This document shows, piece by piece, positions 1 through 10,024 of a DNA stretch of 38,300 bases. Position numbers and translations under genes: made by a program. Where the stretch lies: positions 1-38,300 of IMG/VR virus record IMGVR_UViG_3300029787_000131, one strand, 5' to 3'. The notes beneath the pieces were generated by a model. It saw nothing but the letters and a program-made list of their open reading frames with translations. It did not search any database and was not told the DNA's origin. This stretch comes from a virus. The first letter of the stretch is position 1. Each line of letters begins with the position of its first letter.

Positions 1-101
1 AGAAGCGTTAGCCCCGTAAAGAACGCTGCATCACGTTCTTGCAATCCCGATATTAACAGTTTTGGCAACGCTGATTGCCCAAAGCTTTTAAACTGCGCAA
101 T
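1..101. repeat. Terminal direct repeat, left copy
   Basis: The first 101 bases recur at the right end of the window with one mismatch (A at position 99, G at 38298). The repeat lies inside a coding sequence and the mismatch is synonymous (ATT versus ATC, both Ile). This is what a circular or circularly permuted genome looks like when an assembler leaves an overlap. A true short terminal repeat cannot be excluded. Confidence 0.95.
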
Positions 102-3100
102 AACACTACCAAACTCTGTTGAAGTCCAAAGTGCGCGATCACCGACGTTTGGCGTTATAATAGTACGATCTGCATCTTGATTTAACGCTGCACGATAATG
201 CCGCATTGCATTTGTGTCTGCGCGAGATCCAAGTTGCCATAACTCTGTGTTTGGCACCCACGTACCGTTGATTTGCTCACCGTGTTCGCGGACTTGAAAC
301 GCAATGCGCTCTGCCATGTTTTCGTCAATGCCATGACGTAACAGCTTTTCACGGCTGGCTTGAGTAAGGGTTGACCAGTTCATGCAGTCTTCAACAATAC
401 GAAGACCCGCAACCGTACCGGCAAACTGTTTCATGCCGGTGTTCCACATATGCATTGCGTTAACAATAAAGAACGCGCCCTGCGCTCTCATCAAACCCCG
501 CTCAAACTTAAACTTTTTACCGTAGACATCGGATATGTCAGCAAACTGCAATGCGCGTGTACCCAAAACCATGTCCAACGCAGTGCCAGATAGTTGTAAC
601 TCTTCCTTCATAAGCGAAAGAACAGCCCTGCCCTGCCCGTTAAACATTTGTTTTAAGCCGTAGCCGACAGAATTTTTTAATCCTTCTGTCATTACAACGC
701 GGCCCATATCGGGTATAGCCGAAAGTGTAAAACCACCACCCAGCGTCAATACGTTCCAAATCTTACCAATGCGAAGCGCCCTCGACAAAGGACGATACGG
801 GTCATTCGGTAAACCATAGGTTCCGCGCAACTTATCTCGTAAGCCGCGAATGTCGGTAAGATCGCGCTTTAAATCATCAGCTATTTTCTTACGTTCTGCG
901 CGTGTCGTTGCCCGTGCTGTTTGTTCAGCCGCTTCTTCCTTAACCAGATCAATTGTGCGTTTCATCGAAGGGTCGCCAAACTTTCTGGCAAGCAACACAT
1001 CCATCCCTATCGAGTTGGTGTAGAACCGGGTAATTGCCTCGATGTCGCTTTCCAGAAAATCTTCAACCAAATGGTCGGGTATTTCGAGCGTACGCTGCTT
1101 TGCCATACCGACATCATCAACAAAATCGTCAAACACATCGTCTTCTGTGTAGCGACTGTATGGCTTGTTTCGTAGCAAACCCTGCTCGATGATTTCCGTC
1201 GCCATATCATCGACGGCTTCAATTCCCTCACCTTGCGTTCTAAGCCAGCCAGCAATAATGCCGTGCAACTCATCGTAGCGATCTACAATTTCATCGTGCC
1301 GCCACATACGCGTAAGGTAACTTGGCGCGGTATTTACAGTCGGACCAAACGCTTCCAAATTGGCTAATTGCCGTTCGACTGCGCCAAGCTGTCCTTCGAT
1401 AACAGATAACGCTTCAAAATCTTCAACACCTGTTGCTGACGCCCTGCCCTGTAGTTCCTGCTTGCGCCGTATAAGAGACGCACGTTGGTTTTGAATAGGT
1501 CGCTCAAACAATCCCATTTCATGTGCTTGCTGTTTAAGCTTGTCAAAATGCGCTCGATGTTGCCGCGCAGCCGCTTGTACGTGAGGCTTAACGCTGTCTG
1601 GTATTGGTAATTCTTCAGCCGAGTCATTGCGGCGCATCGCTTTGCCAACGGCATCCCGAAACTCACCGTGAGATATAAATTGAGGAGGCGTAGCGTCTAT
1701 TATAGATCGTCCATAAGCATCCGCACGTTGACGTAATATTCCTTTTTTTACTTTGTTATAAAAATCTTTGCCTTGCATCGCGCCTATTTGCATTGCGCGA
1801 GCAGCATCACTCGATTCACTGACTTCTTGTGCCGCCCGTGCTTGCCGATACGCAATGTAATGCTCGTCAAGACCGCGCATGAGGTTTGCTAACGAATGCT
1901 GATAATCAACAGCAAACTCGGTTTCGACACTCAGAGACGTTGCTTCGCCCTGCCGTATCTTGTTTTGCTTCATGCCACCAAGCGGCACCATGTCCGACAA
2001 AACAAATCGTGCGTTGTTAAAACGTGACTTTAGCAACCGAAGCATAGGGTTAAAGTTAGACCGCTCCAGCTTTGTCCCTGTTTCCAGAAGGGCTTCCTGC
2101 CACATTTCCTGTTGAATGTCGGTGTCTGCACGCAAACCCATCGCACCAACCGACTGCCGCTGCGCTCCAGCATCAGCTATGTCTTCTGGATTGTATCGAG
2201 GACCGGGCGTTTCCAGCGGCATACGTTTTGTAAATCCGCCCATTATACCGCCAATAGCAAATGCAGCACCTATGCCTACAGCCGTTTCAGCAATTGGCCG
2301 GTCGTGTTGTGTTGCTTCAAGCAAAATATCTTTTGGCGCGGAAACAAGAGCCATCCCTGCGCCACCCGCCATTATTCGTTTTAATCGATTGCTATGTCGC
2401 GCTCCCGAAAGAAAAGGTATTGGCGCAAGTAAGGATGCCAAATCAACAGGCCCAAACCCGCCAATTAAACGGCCAATAAACTGATCGCCAGAGCGATTGC
2501 GTATTACCTGTTCTTCCCGAAATTCTTTTATAATGTAAGCAGTCTCTTCGGGACTGCGGCTATGAATTGCAAACGGTATGACATCTTCGTTTTCTTTTAC
2601 TAATGGATCAGCAAAAAAGTCATAGTCCGGCTGTTCTGGAAAACTGGGTTTGTTTGCTATTTTCATAATAGCGGCAATCTCGTTGTCGAGATAAAACCCG
2701 TCTTTTATTGCTTGCGGTATTGTTACATCATCAAACTTTGTTGTGTAAGTCCGCTCGTCCCGTGGTCTAAGATAAGCTTCACCAGAGTTTGCAAAAAACT
2801 TCAAACGATCTTGTATGCTTAACATACCTGGATCATTAGATAATTCTTGAGAGCGTTGTTTTGCCGCTTCAACGGCTTCCTCTAAAGATCCATATCCAAC
2901 AATCTCGTTGTTTGTGTCTGGGTCCATAAAATTATTAGCAACAATGCGTGAAAACGCGTCTTGGTGGTCAACGCGTTCACCTTTGTAGATCGACGGAATA
3001 TTCATAAAACCGCCGGGACGGCGTGGATCATGCACCGTTATGGATTTTTCTGTCTCAGGCCGTCCGTCATAGCCAAGCATAATGGCACGACCATCAGATC

Positions 3101-3146
3101 GCGTACCAATGCGGTATCGAAACGGATTGTTTTCCTCACGCATCAT
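1..3146 (-). CDS. Large internal virion (DNA ejection) protein, N-terminal 1048 codons
   Basis: The frame opens with two adjacent ATG codons overlapping the TGA of the upstream transglycosylase gene, runs to the left edge without a stop, and continues from 38199 to a TAA at 37809. Joined across the circle it is 1178 residues, close in size and position to T7 gp16. Residues about 223-248 and 285-305 are hydrophobic and glycine-rich, as expected of a protein inserted into the host envelope. Later parts are rich in Arg, Gln and Glu helices. I do not see a lysozyme motif here; that domain sits at the C-terminus of the preceding protein. Role in genome ejection is inferred from order (gp14-like, gp15-like, this gene) and length, not from a recognised catalytic motif. 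Confidence 0.85.
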   Translation of the reverse strand, partial: MMREENNPFRYRIGTRSDGRAIMLGYDGRPETEKSITVHDPRRPGGFMNIPSIYKGERVDHQDAFSRIVANNFMDPDTNNEIVGYGSLEEAVEAAKQRSQELSNDPGMLSIQDRLKFFANSGEAYLRPRDERTYTTKFDDVTIPQAIKDGFYLDNEIAAIMKIANKPSFPEQPDYDFFADPLVKENEDVIPFAIHSRSPEETAYIIKEFREEQVIRNRSGDQFIGRLIGGFGPVDLASLLAPIPFLSGARHSNRLKRIMAGGAGMALVSAPKDILLEATQHDRPIAETAVGIGAAFAIGGIMGGFTKRMPLETPGPRYNPEDIADAGAQRQSVGAMGLRADTDIQQEMWQEALLETGTKLERSNFNPMLRLLKSRFNNARFVLSDMVPLGGMKQNKIRQGEATSLSVETEFAVDYQHSLANLMRGLDEHYIAYRQARAAQEVSESSDAARAMQIGAMQGKDFYNKVKKGILRQRADAYGRSIIDATPPQFISHGEFRDAVGKAMRRNDSAEELPIPDSVKPHVQAAARQHRAHFDKLKQQAHEMGLFERPIQNQRASLIRRKQELQGRASATGVEDFEALSVIEGQLGAVERQLANLEAFGPTVNTAPSYLTRMWRHDEIVDRYDELHGIIAGWLRTQGEGIEAVDDMATEIIEQGLLRNKPYSRYTEDDVFDDFVDDVGMAKQRTLEIPDHLVEDFLESDIEAITRFYTNSIGMDVLLARKFGDPSMKRTIDLVKEEAAEQTARATTRAERKKIADDLKRDLTDIRGLRDKLRGTYGLPNDPYRPLSRALRIGKIWNVLTLGGGFTLSAIPDMGRVVMTEGLKNSVGYGLKQMFNGQGRAVLSLMKEELQLSGTALDMVLGTRALQFADISDVYGKKFKFERGLMRAQGAFFIVNAMHMWNTGMKQFAGTVAGLRIVEDCMNWSTLTQASREKLLRHGIDENMAERIAFQVREHGEQINGTWVPNTELWQLGSRADTNAMRHYRAALNQDADRTIITPNVGDRALWTSTEFGSVIAQFKSFGQSALPKLLISGLQERDAAFFTGLTL

Positions 3147-6100
3147 CCCACGCGTTCTTTTTCATATAGTCGCTTTCTGTACCGTCGCCTGCTGCCGTAT
3201 TGTAAAGACGTTTCCAAACTTTAGCGCGGCCAGAAACCGTACTTGGTATTTTGCTTTTCATCCGAGAGATTAAATACAGACGAGAAGCAAGTGCACCAAT
3301 TAAGGGTTGATCTAAATCACTGTGTTTTACATTGCTCCAATCAATGCCAAACTCTTTTTTAATTTTTGCTTTAGCGGCTTTTAGTTTTGATGTGTTACGT
3401 TGCGTTTCTGTAAATCCTACCGGATCAACTTGCCACATACCTTTGCCTATACGCGTGAAGGTATTTTGATTTTCGCCAAAATCGCTTTCAACATTTGCGA
3501 TTTCTTTTAAAAACTCCCCGCCACCAAAAACCTTATCCACAGCGGCAACTGCCTGATCGACAATAGCCTTACCTTTTGCTTTTGGTGTTGTAAGTTCGCT
3601 AGGTAATTTTGCTTCGTCAAACGATCTTAAGACGCCCTGCATATTATAATCCAAACCCGGCCCGGTAATTCGAGTACCGGCTGGTACTGGAATGTCTAAA
3701 GGATCGGGTTCTTTAAGAGCAAAAACGTCTGCATCGCCAGTTACCCTTGTGCCATCCGGTAAAATTGTTTCGGCATCAGACGGTGCCTCAATATCGAGTA
3801 CGCCCGGATTAGCGCGTTTTATTGATTTTAAATCAAACCTAGCCGTGGTTTGTGGTGTCTTACCACCCGCATCGGATATTGAGTCAATAAGCCCAGACCC
3901 TAGATTAACAGCCGCGCCGGTCAAAATTTTTGCTGAGTCAATTACAATGCGAGCCGCGACATCGCCCGGTAAAATACCGCTGCCGACATACAAATTGTAA
4001 TCGAGTTTGGCATCAATTTCTGGTTGACCAAATCTACGCATTACAAAGTTTGTTGCATCTTGCAATGCAAAAACATCGTCCATTGATTTAAAGGCTTCAA
4101 AATACGTTGCAGCCTTATCCGCAATAACATCTCTTTCGTCACCAAGGCCAATTTTGGCTAACGTGGACGAAAAGTAGTTAATAGGTTCTTTTAAAACACT
4201 GAGCCCCTCGCGGACTTCTTGCATAGATTGCAAAACAAATCGGTTGTATATCTCTTGCGCGTCCGCAACATATTGATAATTTTGAATTGGTTTCCAACGG
4301 TCGCCGTCTTTTATTTCAACGCTAAACGGGCGAACTCGATGTGACGTATTATATGGTCGTCCTAGAGGTGAGCGTTGCGTATATAACTGAAACTTGTCCA
4401 TCCTTGTCGTTCGAATATCAGAATATCTAACAGTCGATCCGTCAGTTAGGGTATAACCAAGCTCTCGTAATTCCGAAGCAATCTTTCTTTTATGGTCGTC
4501 CGAAGTCGTTGTGAAGGGAAGATGTGCTGGCAATTCTTCACTCAACGGTTGGGCTGTAACCCAAACCAAATCACCATCAACGTTATCAATGGTGTATTCG
4601 CCGCGTTCAAGCAGTTCCGCAAATGACATACTCCAAACAGCGTCATCGTTATTAAAGCCGTTTGCGGCGTTAACCGTGTAGATTTGTTGTAGCCGGTTAA
4701 TCATATCCGGCGGCATCGGCGGGATTTCGTCGTTGTTAACACCAATGCCGCTTACATCGAGGCCCGTTTGCGTTTCAAACTCACCAACAGCAGCATAAAG
4801 TCTTTCGTCAACTTCTTCCGCAAAGAGCGGGCTTAAAAACCCAGGCAATAACTCTTTAAGTTTAGATCCTGCTTCGTCAGCAAAAGAAGGATCGTTAGCT
4901 TGTACCGGCATGGTCGCAACGTTACGAGAAGCCGATGAATTGTTTGATCTATTAAATTGGTCTCGCCATGCAGCTAACGTTTCCGGCGTGTTAAATGCAT
5001 TGTTATTTGCGTCCATAACAAGCGAATACATCTGAGCGTATTTTTCTTTGCCAAATGCATCTATGAGATATCGAACGTAATTGTTTTTAACGTCGGAATC
5101 GAGATAACGACCAAACACCGTCATAGCAAATTTAAACCCATCAGATCGAGGGTCTGGGTTTGTAAGAAGCTCTGACAGCACATTTTTTGTGACTGTATGT
5201 ATGTGTCCTGTTTTTCCTGTATAATTTACTGACGCATTTGCGTTTTGCCGCAACTCATCTTCCGGCATGCCTTTTTCTGCTGCTTTATTTTGCCGTGTCG
5301 TTAAAGGTCGGTGATTAGGTTGCCTGTTTCTAATAACGGATGCATCGTTAATATTTTGTTGGTTTTCTATGTAATCTTTGCGGTAATTACGAACGCGCGT
5401 AATCCATCCGGGTTTACCGACAAAATCAGGGTTTCCTTTATTTATCTGATCTTGAACAATAGCCGCGTATCGCTTAGGCGATATAGAAAAGTTGCTCTCC
5501 GCTGAAACTAATCCAGCAGTAACATTACGCGTTATGAGGTCATTTTGTTTTTCTAAAAACTTCTTTTCAATTTTTTGATAGTCTTTAGAGTCAATATGAC
5601 CATCAAAATACAATCGTTTTGCATTTCGATAACCAACTTTGGATTCATCAAAACTTATTTTTGGATCTTCTATGGTATTCTCTACCTGCCGCATAACCAG
5701 TGCAGCAGTGTCAGCACGCATTTGTTTTTGTAGCGTACCTTGGGGGTCTACGCGTTTGTGGTAAAAATCATGCGATATTTCACCATTATTGTATGCGCGA
5801 GTTAACTCTGGTTTGCTTAAAACTGCACCTTGCAATTCATCGTTTTTGATTTGCTGTTCGTTTGTTTTTTGAGTGACATCGAGTTGTGTTTTTCTTAACG
5901 ATGCCTGTTTCTCACTCGCCCGAACAATATCTTTTGTAACGTATTCATACATTGCATCGCGGTTTTTATCACGATCAGCATCGCTGATCTGGCGAGACTC
6001 AAAAGGTTGGTCAGCAAGTCCGACTGCGTCTTCAAGGCCCTGTGTTCGATACGTTTCTAAAACACGTTGTCTGTGTGTTGCTAAATCTATGGTGTCTGTA

Positions 6101-6888
6101 AAATCGTTTTTCTTTTTTACAGATTCAGTTGCGTTAATCAAATTTGAGTCAGCTAACGATTTAAGCGTGCTTTCAAACCGTGCTGTTAAAACGCCAAGGC
6201 GGTCTTCCGTAATATTGCCATCAAGCTCTCTCGGCGTATCAGCACTCTGGCGTATAAGATTTTCTGCTTCTGTTTGCGTGTCAATTAAATCTTGTTCTAA
6301 TCTCGCTTTTGTATTGTTCCGAGAACGCTTTAATGACGCTTCTAGTACGCCAGCATAAATCGTATTTGTTGTATGTCTTAATTCGGGCTCTAGCTCGTTT
6401 TTGACTTCGTCTAACGAGTTTTTCCAAATGTTATTTTTATGCTCGCGTAAAACTTTAAGCAACGCAGCAGGATCATGCGGGTTTTTAGCCGCTTCTTCTT
6501 TAGCAAACAGGTTGTATTGAGATCGTAGATTTTTGCTGTAAGCGTTTAACGCTGCGTTTCGATAAGCTTCTTGTTCGGGCGAGCCTAAACTGTATTCCTC
6601 GCCTTCAAACGTATAGCCCAAACTATCCAAAGGCATAACTTTATTGTCTTTATCAAACCGATTGCCATACGCTGCGCCTAGTTGCGTAGCTTGACTAATA
6701 CGTTCACGTTGTTTTGCTACTTTGCGTTCAGCTATTAATTCTTGGGCCCACGACTCAAGTTCACCGGCAATAGGGTTGTTACCCCAAGCGCGAGCCATTG
6801 AAGCTGCACCAGACCCCACACCGGGCATAGAAGAACCCGTTGGTTGTAATACAGAGCCGCGACCCTTTGGTTGTAACGGAACACTCAT
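3136..6888 (-). CDS. Internal virion protein with C-terminal lytic transglycosylase domain
   Basis: The protein has 1250 residues. Most of it is long, charged, helical sequence rich in Asn, Asp, Lys and Arg, typical of podovirus internal core proteins (T7 gp15 position). The last 130 residues look like a soluble lytic transglycosylase: a glycine-rich entry (FGGGEFLKEIANVESDFG) with the presumed catalytic Glu in ANVES, then GKGMWQVDP, matching the usual G-x-x-Q-hydrophobic segment. It would cut peptidoglycan during DNA entry. The N-terminus is rich in Gly, Ser and Pro. The ATG at 6888 lies four bases after the upstream stop; the end overlaps the start of the next large gene. In T7 the equivalent domain is at the start of gp16, so the boundary here is shifted. 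Confidence 0.85.
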   Translation of the reverse strand: MSVPLQPKGRGSVLQPTGSSMPGVGSGAASMARAWGNNPIAGELESWAQELIAERKVAKQRERISQATQLGAAYGNRFDKDNKVMPLDSLGYTFEGEEYSLGSPEQEAYRNAALNAYSKNLRSQYNLFAKEEAAKNPHDPAALLKVLREHKNNIWKNSLDEVKNELEPELRHTTNTIYAGVLEASLKRSRNNTKARLEQDLIDTQTEAENLIRQSADTPRELDGNITEDRLGVLTARFESTLKSLADSNLINATESVKKKNDFTDTIDLATHRQRVLETYRTQGLEDAVGLADQPFESRQISDADRDKNRDAMYEYVTKDIVRASEKQASLRKTQLDVTQKTNEQQIKNDELQGAVLSKPELTRAYNNGEISHDFYHKRVDPQGTLQKQMRADTAALVMRQVENTIEDPKISFDESKVGYRNAKRLYFDGHIDSKDYQKIEKKFLEKQNDLITRNVTAGLVSAESNFSISPKRYAAIVQDQINKGNPDFVGKPGWITRVRNYRKDYIENQQNINDASVIRNRQPNHRPLTTRQNKAAEKGMPEDELRQNANASVNYTGKTGHIHTVTKNVLSELLTNPDPRSDGFKFAMTVFGRYLDSDVKNNYVRYLIDAFGKEKYAQMYSLVMDANNNAFNTPETLAAWRDQFNRSNNSSASRNVATMPVQANDPSFADEAGSKLKELLPGFLSPLFAEEVDERLYAAVGEFETQTGLDVSGIGVNNDEIPPMPPDMINRLQQIYTVNAANGFNNDDAVWSMSFAELLERGEYTIDNVDGDLVWVTAQPLSEELPAHLPFTTTSDDHKRKIASELRELGYTLTDGSTVRYSDIRTTRMDKFQLYTQRSPLGRPYNTSHRVRPFSVEIKDGDRWKPIQNYQYVADAQEIYNRFVLQSMQEVREGLSVLKEPINYFSSTLAKIGLGDERDVIADKAATYFEAFKSMDDVFALQDATNFVMRRFGQPEIDAKLDYNLYVGSGILPGDVAARIVIDSAKILTGAAVNLGSGLIDSISDAGGKTPQTTARFDLKSIKRANPGVLDIEAPSDAETILPDGTRVTGDADVFALKEPDPLDIPVPAGTRITGPGLDYNMQGVLRSFDEAKLPSELTTPKAKGKAIVDQAVAAVDKVFGGGEFLKEIANVESDFGENQNTFTRIGKGMWQVDPVGFTETQRNTSKLKAAKAKIKKEFGIDWSNVKHSDLDQPLIGALASRLYLISRMKSKIPSTVSGRAKVWKRLYNTAAGDGTESDYMKKNAWDDA

Positions 6889-6892
6889 TTTA

Positions 6893-7348
6893 TCAACCTA
6901 ACAAACTGCGAGTGCCGGAAAGTGCCGCACTTGCCATTTTAAAGTTTCGCGATGTTTTCGATGCAGACGATTGTAAGCGATTGTCAGCACTAGCAAGCTG
7001 AAAACGCCGCTTTTCAAACTGCCTTTGCAGCCGAATATTTTTTACGTCTCGATCTGCTTGACCAAGCGTTCTTTGTTTAATCGCTTTGGTTCCACCTGTA
7101 CCATCAACAGTACGTCCTTTTGCTGCAAGTGCTGCAATTTGCAAGTTTCTGGTTTGGTCTAATTCATCAAGACGTTCTGCTTCTAACTGCATTGCCTGTA
7201 TGGCACGCATGTTGTCTTCGTCTTCCATTGCAGCACGCTGCATGGCAAGGGAAGCCTGATTGAAATCATCTTCCTTTTTAGCCTGATACATTTGCAGGCC
7301 AGTGCTAGCTACGGTTAGTGTTACCATCGCTATTTCGGCGCTTGGCAT
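6893..7348 (-). CDS. Internal virion protein, gp14-like
   Basis: The protein has 151 residues. A hydrophobic, alanine-rich N-terminus (about residues 1-20) is followed by a long amphipathic helical region with many Gln, Glu, Arg and Met (residues 25-130), then a Ser/Ala-rich tail. This build and the position directly after tail tubular protein B are those of T7 gp14-like ejection proteins, which form a pore in the outer membrane during infection. The segment AALAAKGRTVDGTGGT is common in such proteins, judged from memory. The gene is coupled to its neighbours with gaps of one and four bases. Confidence 0.75.
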   Translation of the reverse strand: MPSAEIAMVTLTVASTGLQMYQAKKEDDFNQASLAMQRAAMEDEDNMRAIQAMQLEAERLDELDQTRNLQIAALAAKGRTVDGTGGTKAIKQRTLGQADRDVKNIRLQRQFEKRRFQLASADNRLQSSASKTSRNFKMASAALSGTRSLLG

Positions 7349-7349
7349 T

Positions 7350-9308
7350 TTACAACTCCACTTCTACAAACACGCCGTTTAAAGTTAACGGTAGCGGTAC
7401 ATCTTGTGTGATGCTTACCGTTGCTTGGTCCGCGTTTTGCCATCCCAACAAATAAAATTCTTCATGCCCGGTTTTGGAAACAGGCGTTGAAGACAAGTCA
7501 TCTGTCGTGTTGCGAATAAGCAACCGGCTTCCATCCACCAGAATGTTATAACTTTCCAAAATATCGACTATGCACCTGACAAGGCGCACAGGATCGCCAA
7601 CTTGAGGCCCTGTCCGCAAACTGACTAAAGCGGGTAGCGTCTCAACGGTTGGCGTAAAGTTCAACCCGACCTGGATGTTTTTAACGGCGTTGCTCGATCC
7701 GAGATCCAAATTGCCACTGCCATCTACCGTAAACGTTCCCAAAAACAACGCTCGATCAGATGTTACGTGTACAGTCTGATTAGCAAAATGAGATAACCCA
7801 GACCATGTGCTTTGCGCGGATGAGTTTGTTAGCGAGACAACCGAATCCATATCAAGTGATGGATCAAAATATTCCACAAACAACTCGTTGCCGCTGCCAA
7901 GATCGCGTTCGCTTACCAGATACATCCGGTCAGCAATATTGCTTATTGATTTAAAGCTTCCGCTTGTTGACCACTGTGACCAACCGGCAATCTTGTTTTG
8001 GCGTTCAGATATAAAGACCGCCATCGTGCCGTCGCTGTTTATAAAATATGCGTACTGTTCGGCTTGGTTTTCCTCACCAAGACTGACATCAAAATAAACC
8101 GGAGATATAAGCAAATGCTCCGACAGGTAGTTTAAGGCATCTGCTCTAAACGCTTGCTGTATGTCATCAAACAAAAACTCACGCACTGTGGCTTTGTTGC
8201 GCGTTAAAAATATAACGCCGCCGTCAAACTCTTTTGGCGGTATGTTACCGCTGCCGTACCGCGTTTGTTTTTTATAAGCAATATCTGCCGGTGTAATGGT
8301 GGCTTCATCCGATTTGGGAATAAAGACCTCCATCGATTCAGTAAAAATTGCTAGATGATTAAGTGACGCGGCTCCTGTGATCCGCAACACTTGGTCTTCC
8401 GAAATCTGCTCGTTAAGCGCATCAGCCGCTTCTGCTTCACCAACGTCAAAATTAAAGAAAGCCGATACTTTGGAAGCAAAATGAAAGTTGGGTAGATCGC
8501 GCGAACCAAAAAAGTGCAGCCTTTGGTCGGAAAACAAACAGACACGCGCATGACCTCGCGCTGTCGAAAATACAGCTTCTTCCCAATCGCCTTGTGCGCT
8601 AGTACCACCTAACGTCTCGCGCACTGTGGCTGTTGCTGTCGTGGCATTGGTTACGGCTGTAATTTTAAACTCTTTGTACGCAACACTTGAGCCTGTTCCA
8701 TAGTTAACGCGGAACACAACATTTACGTGTTCTGCTACAAACAAGTCAGCACTTGCTGTTACGGTTATCGAACCAGACGTACCACTAAACGAAAGCGTTA
8801 CAGCGGCTACAGAAAACTTGTGATATGGCTGGTGCAAAGGCGCACCGCCCGATTCTTCTTCAAAAGCATAAACTTCACGGCTAAAAGTTGTTGCTCCTGT
8901 ACGCATAATTTTTTGCATCGGCATATCAGGATGCGTAACGATCATCGTATCGCCTGATTGTGTCGTATACAGGCTACCGATTTCTGAAGCTGTCCACGGG
9001 CAACCCGTTAACGCTGTGCATTGCGTACCGTCGCGGTGAAATATGTCTGCGCGACCGGCTGAAAATATAAAAAAATACGCTTGCTCAATGTTGAATATAA
9101 AGCTGGCTGTTTGCACAGCATTAGTGTGACTGAGCTTTGCGATATGCTTTGTGCCGGGTCGTCGTGTTATGCCACCCTGGACAAGTTGGCGCATGTTTCT
9201 GACCTGCTTTGCGCCATTTTCATAAGCCGCCATATCAATACGAGAAGACATGCGCGGCGACAGTTCTCCAGACGAGAAATTTGTCCGAAAGCTGAATATC
9301 CGTGCCAT
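7350..9308 (-). CDS. Tail tubular protein B (tail nozzle) homologue
   Basis: The protein has 652 residues. The N-terminal signature (FSSGELSPRMSSRIDMAAY, then QGGITRRPGTK) is characteristic of the T7 gp12-like nozzle proteins in phages of this type. The remainder is beta-rich, with repeated Ser/Thr/Gly stretches. It forms the distal tail tube through which DNA passes. It starts at the ATG two bases after the stop of tail tubular protein A, the usual gp11-gp12 pair order. Confidence 0.9.
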   Translation of the reverse strand: MARIFSFRTNFSSGELSPRMSSRIDMAAYENGAKQVRNMRQLVQGGITRRPGTKHIAKLSHTNAVQTASFIFNIEQAYFFIFSAGRADIFHRDGTQCTALTGCPWTASEIGSLYTTQSGDTMIVTHPDMPMQKIMRTGATTFSREVYAFEEESGGAPLHQPYHKFSVAAVTLSFSGTSGSITVTASADLFVAEHVNVVFRVNYGTGSSVAYKEFKITAVTNATTATATVRETLGGTSAQGDWEEAVFSTARGHARVCLFSDQRLHFFGSRDLPNFHFASKVSAFFNFDVGEAEAADALNEQISEDQVLRITGAASLNHLAIFTESMEVFIPKSDEATITPADIAYKKQTRYGSGNIPPKEFDGGVIFLTRNKATVREFLFDDIQQAFRADALNYLSEHLLISPVYFDVSLGEENQAEQYAYFINSDGTMAVFISERQNKIAGWSQWSTSGSFKSISNIADRMYLVSERDLGSGNELFVEYFDPSLDMDSVVSLTNSSAQSTWSGLSHFANQTVHVTSDRALFLGTFTVDGSGNLDLGSSNAVKNIQVGLNFTPTVETLPALVSLRTGPQVGDPVRLVRCIVDILESYNILVDGSRLLIRNTTDDLSSTPVSKTGHEEFYLLGWQNADQATVSITQDVPLPLTLNGVFVEVEL

Positions 9309-9310
9309 TG

Positions 9311-9889
9311 TTACCTCGTTTGTGAAGTCAAACGGGTAAGTCTGATGGCTTTGTTGCTGGTCTGTTTGCCAACACGCGCTTTTGCTTTTGCAAACTGCGT
9401 TTCAGCTTTTTTGCCAAACGCTTCTGCAATTTCTTCTTTTCGCGTTATTGAAAGCGCGTATGCTTCAGCAAGTGACAATACCGCCCACATTGTAAACGCA
9501 GGGTGCCAAGTGCTTTCATCTGCGCGGAACGTATAATCAAGGATTACTTCGTTTTCTTCGTTAGCGTCGATAAACAGCTTGTCTTCAAAAATGTCGTATT
9601 TTTTCTCTACGCCATTAACGCGAACGCTTTCAATCGTCATTGGAGCGGGATTTGTCGGTAACTGAAATGCGTTGTCGAAGTTTACAAGCGTTGTGCCTGT
9701 GACCATGACCAACTGCTGTGAGCCGCTGGCAAAGTCCCAATAATAAGCACCAATGCAGTCTTCTACGATTGTTTCGTAAATCTGACGGCTAACAACTTTT
9801 TCGATTTCCGATCCGTCAAAGGATGAAATCTGATTGGCCCCAACCATTACCAGAGCCTTACTTGCAACTTCCGGTTTGGTAAGTGCCAT
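9311..9889 (-). CDS. Tail tubular protein A (head-tail adaptor) homologue
   Basis: The protein has 192 residues, close to the length of T7 gp11 (196). The start MALTKPEVASKALVMVGANQ and the middle segment with YYWDFA are recognisable for this family, which makes the ring joining portal and nozzle. The C-terminal third is helical and basic. It is followed directly by tail tubular protein B, which supports the assignment. Confidence 0.88.
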   Translation of the reverse strand: MALTKPEVASKALVMVGANQISSFDGSEIEKVVSRQIYETIVEDCIGAYYWDFASGSQQLVMVTGTTLVNFDNAFQLPTNPAPMTIESVRVNGVEKKYDIFEDKLFIDANEENEVILDYTFRADESTWHPAFTMWAVLSLAEAYALSITRKEEIAEAFGKKAETQFAKAKARVGKQTSNKAIRLTRLTSQTR

Positions 9890-9898
9890 TGTTGTTCT

Positions 9899-10024
9899 CT
9901 ATTTCTTTGGAATAAGAAAAGTAACTTTGTTCGGTTTGACCAAATCCAAAACCGCACCGCCTTTTGATTTTCGGATGCGGGAAGTGGCAGAGGCTTTCGC
10001 CCCTGCCTTTTTCCGTCGCGGCAT
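9899..10024 (-). CDS. Small basic protein of the head-tail block
   Basis: A 41-residue frame starts at an ATG that shares one base with the stop of the preceding gene (TGATG). The product begins MPRRKKAGAKASATSRIRKS and carries about a quarter Lys and Arg. Such a tiny, tightly coupled basic protein between the decoration-like protein and tail tubular protein A is likely translated, perhaps as a DNA-binding or head-completion factor. No family is recognised. A longer frame on the same strand (10046-9858) overlaps both neighbours and looks like a shadow. Confidence 0.6.
   Translation of the reverse strand: MPRRKKAGAKASATSRIRKSKGGAVLDLVKPNKVTFLIPKK

Noticed and set aside
5873-6358. 161-codon plus-strand frame
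   Set aside because: It lies wholly antisense to the 1250-residue internal virion protein, is Ser/Arg-rich and lacks a ribosome site, a typical shadow.
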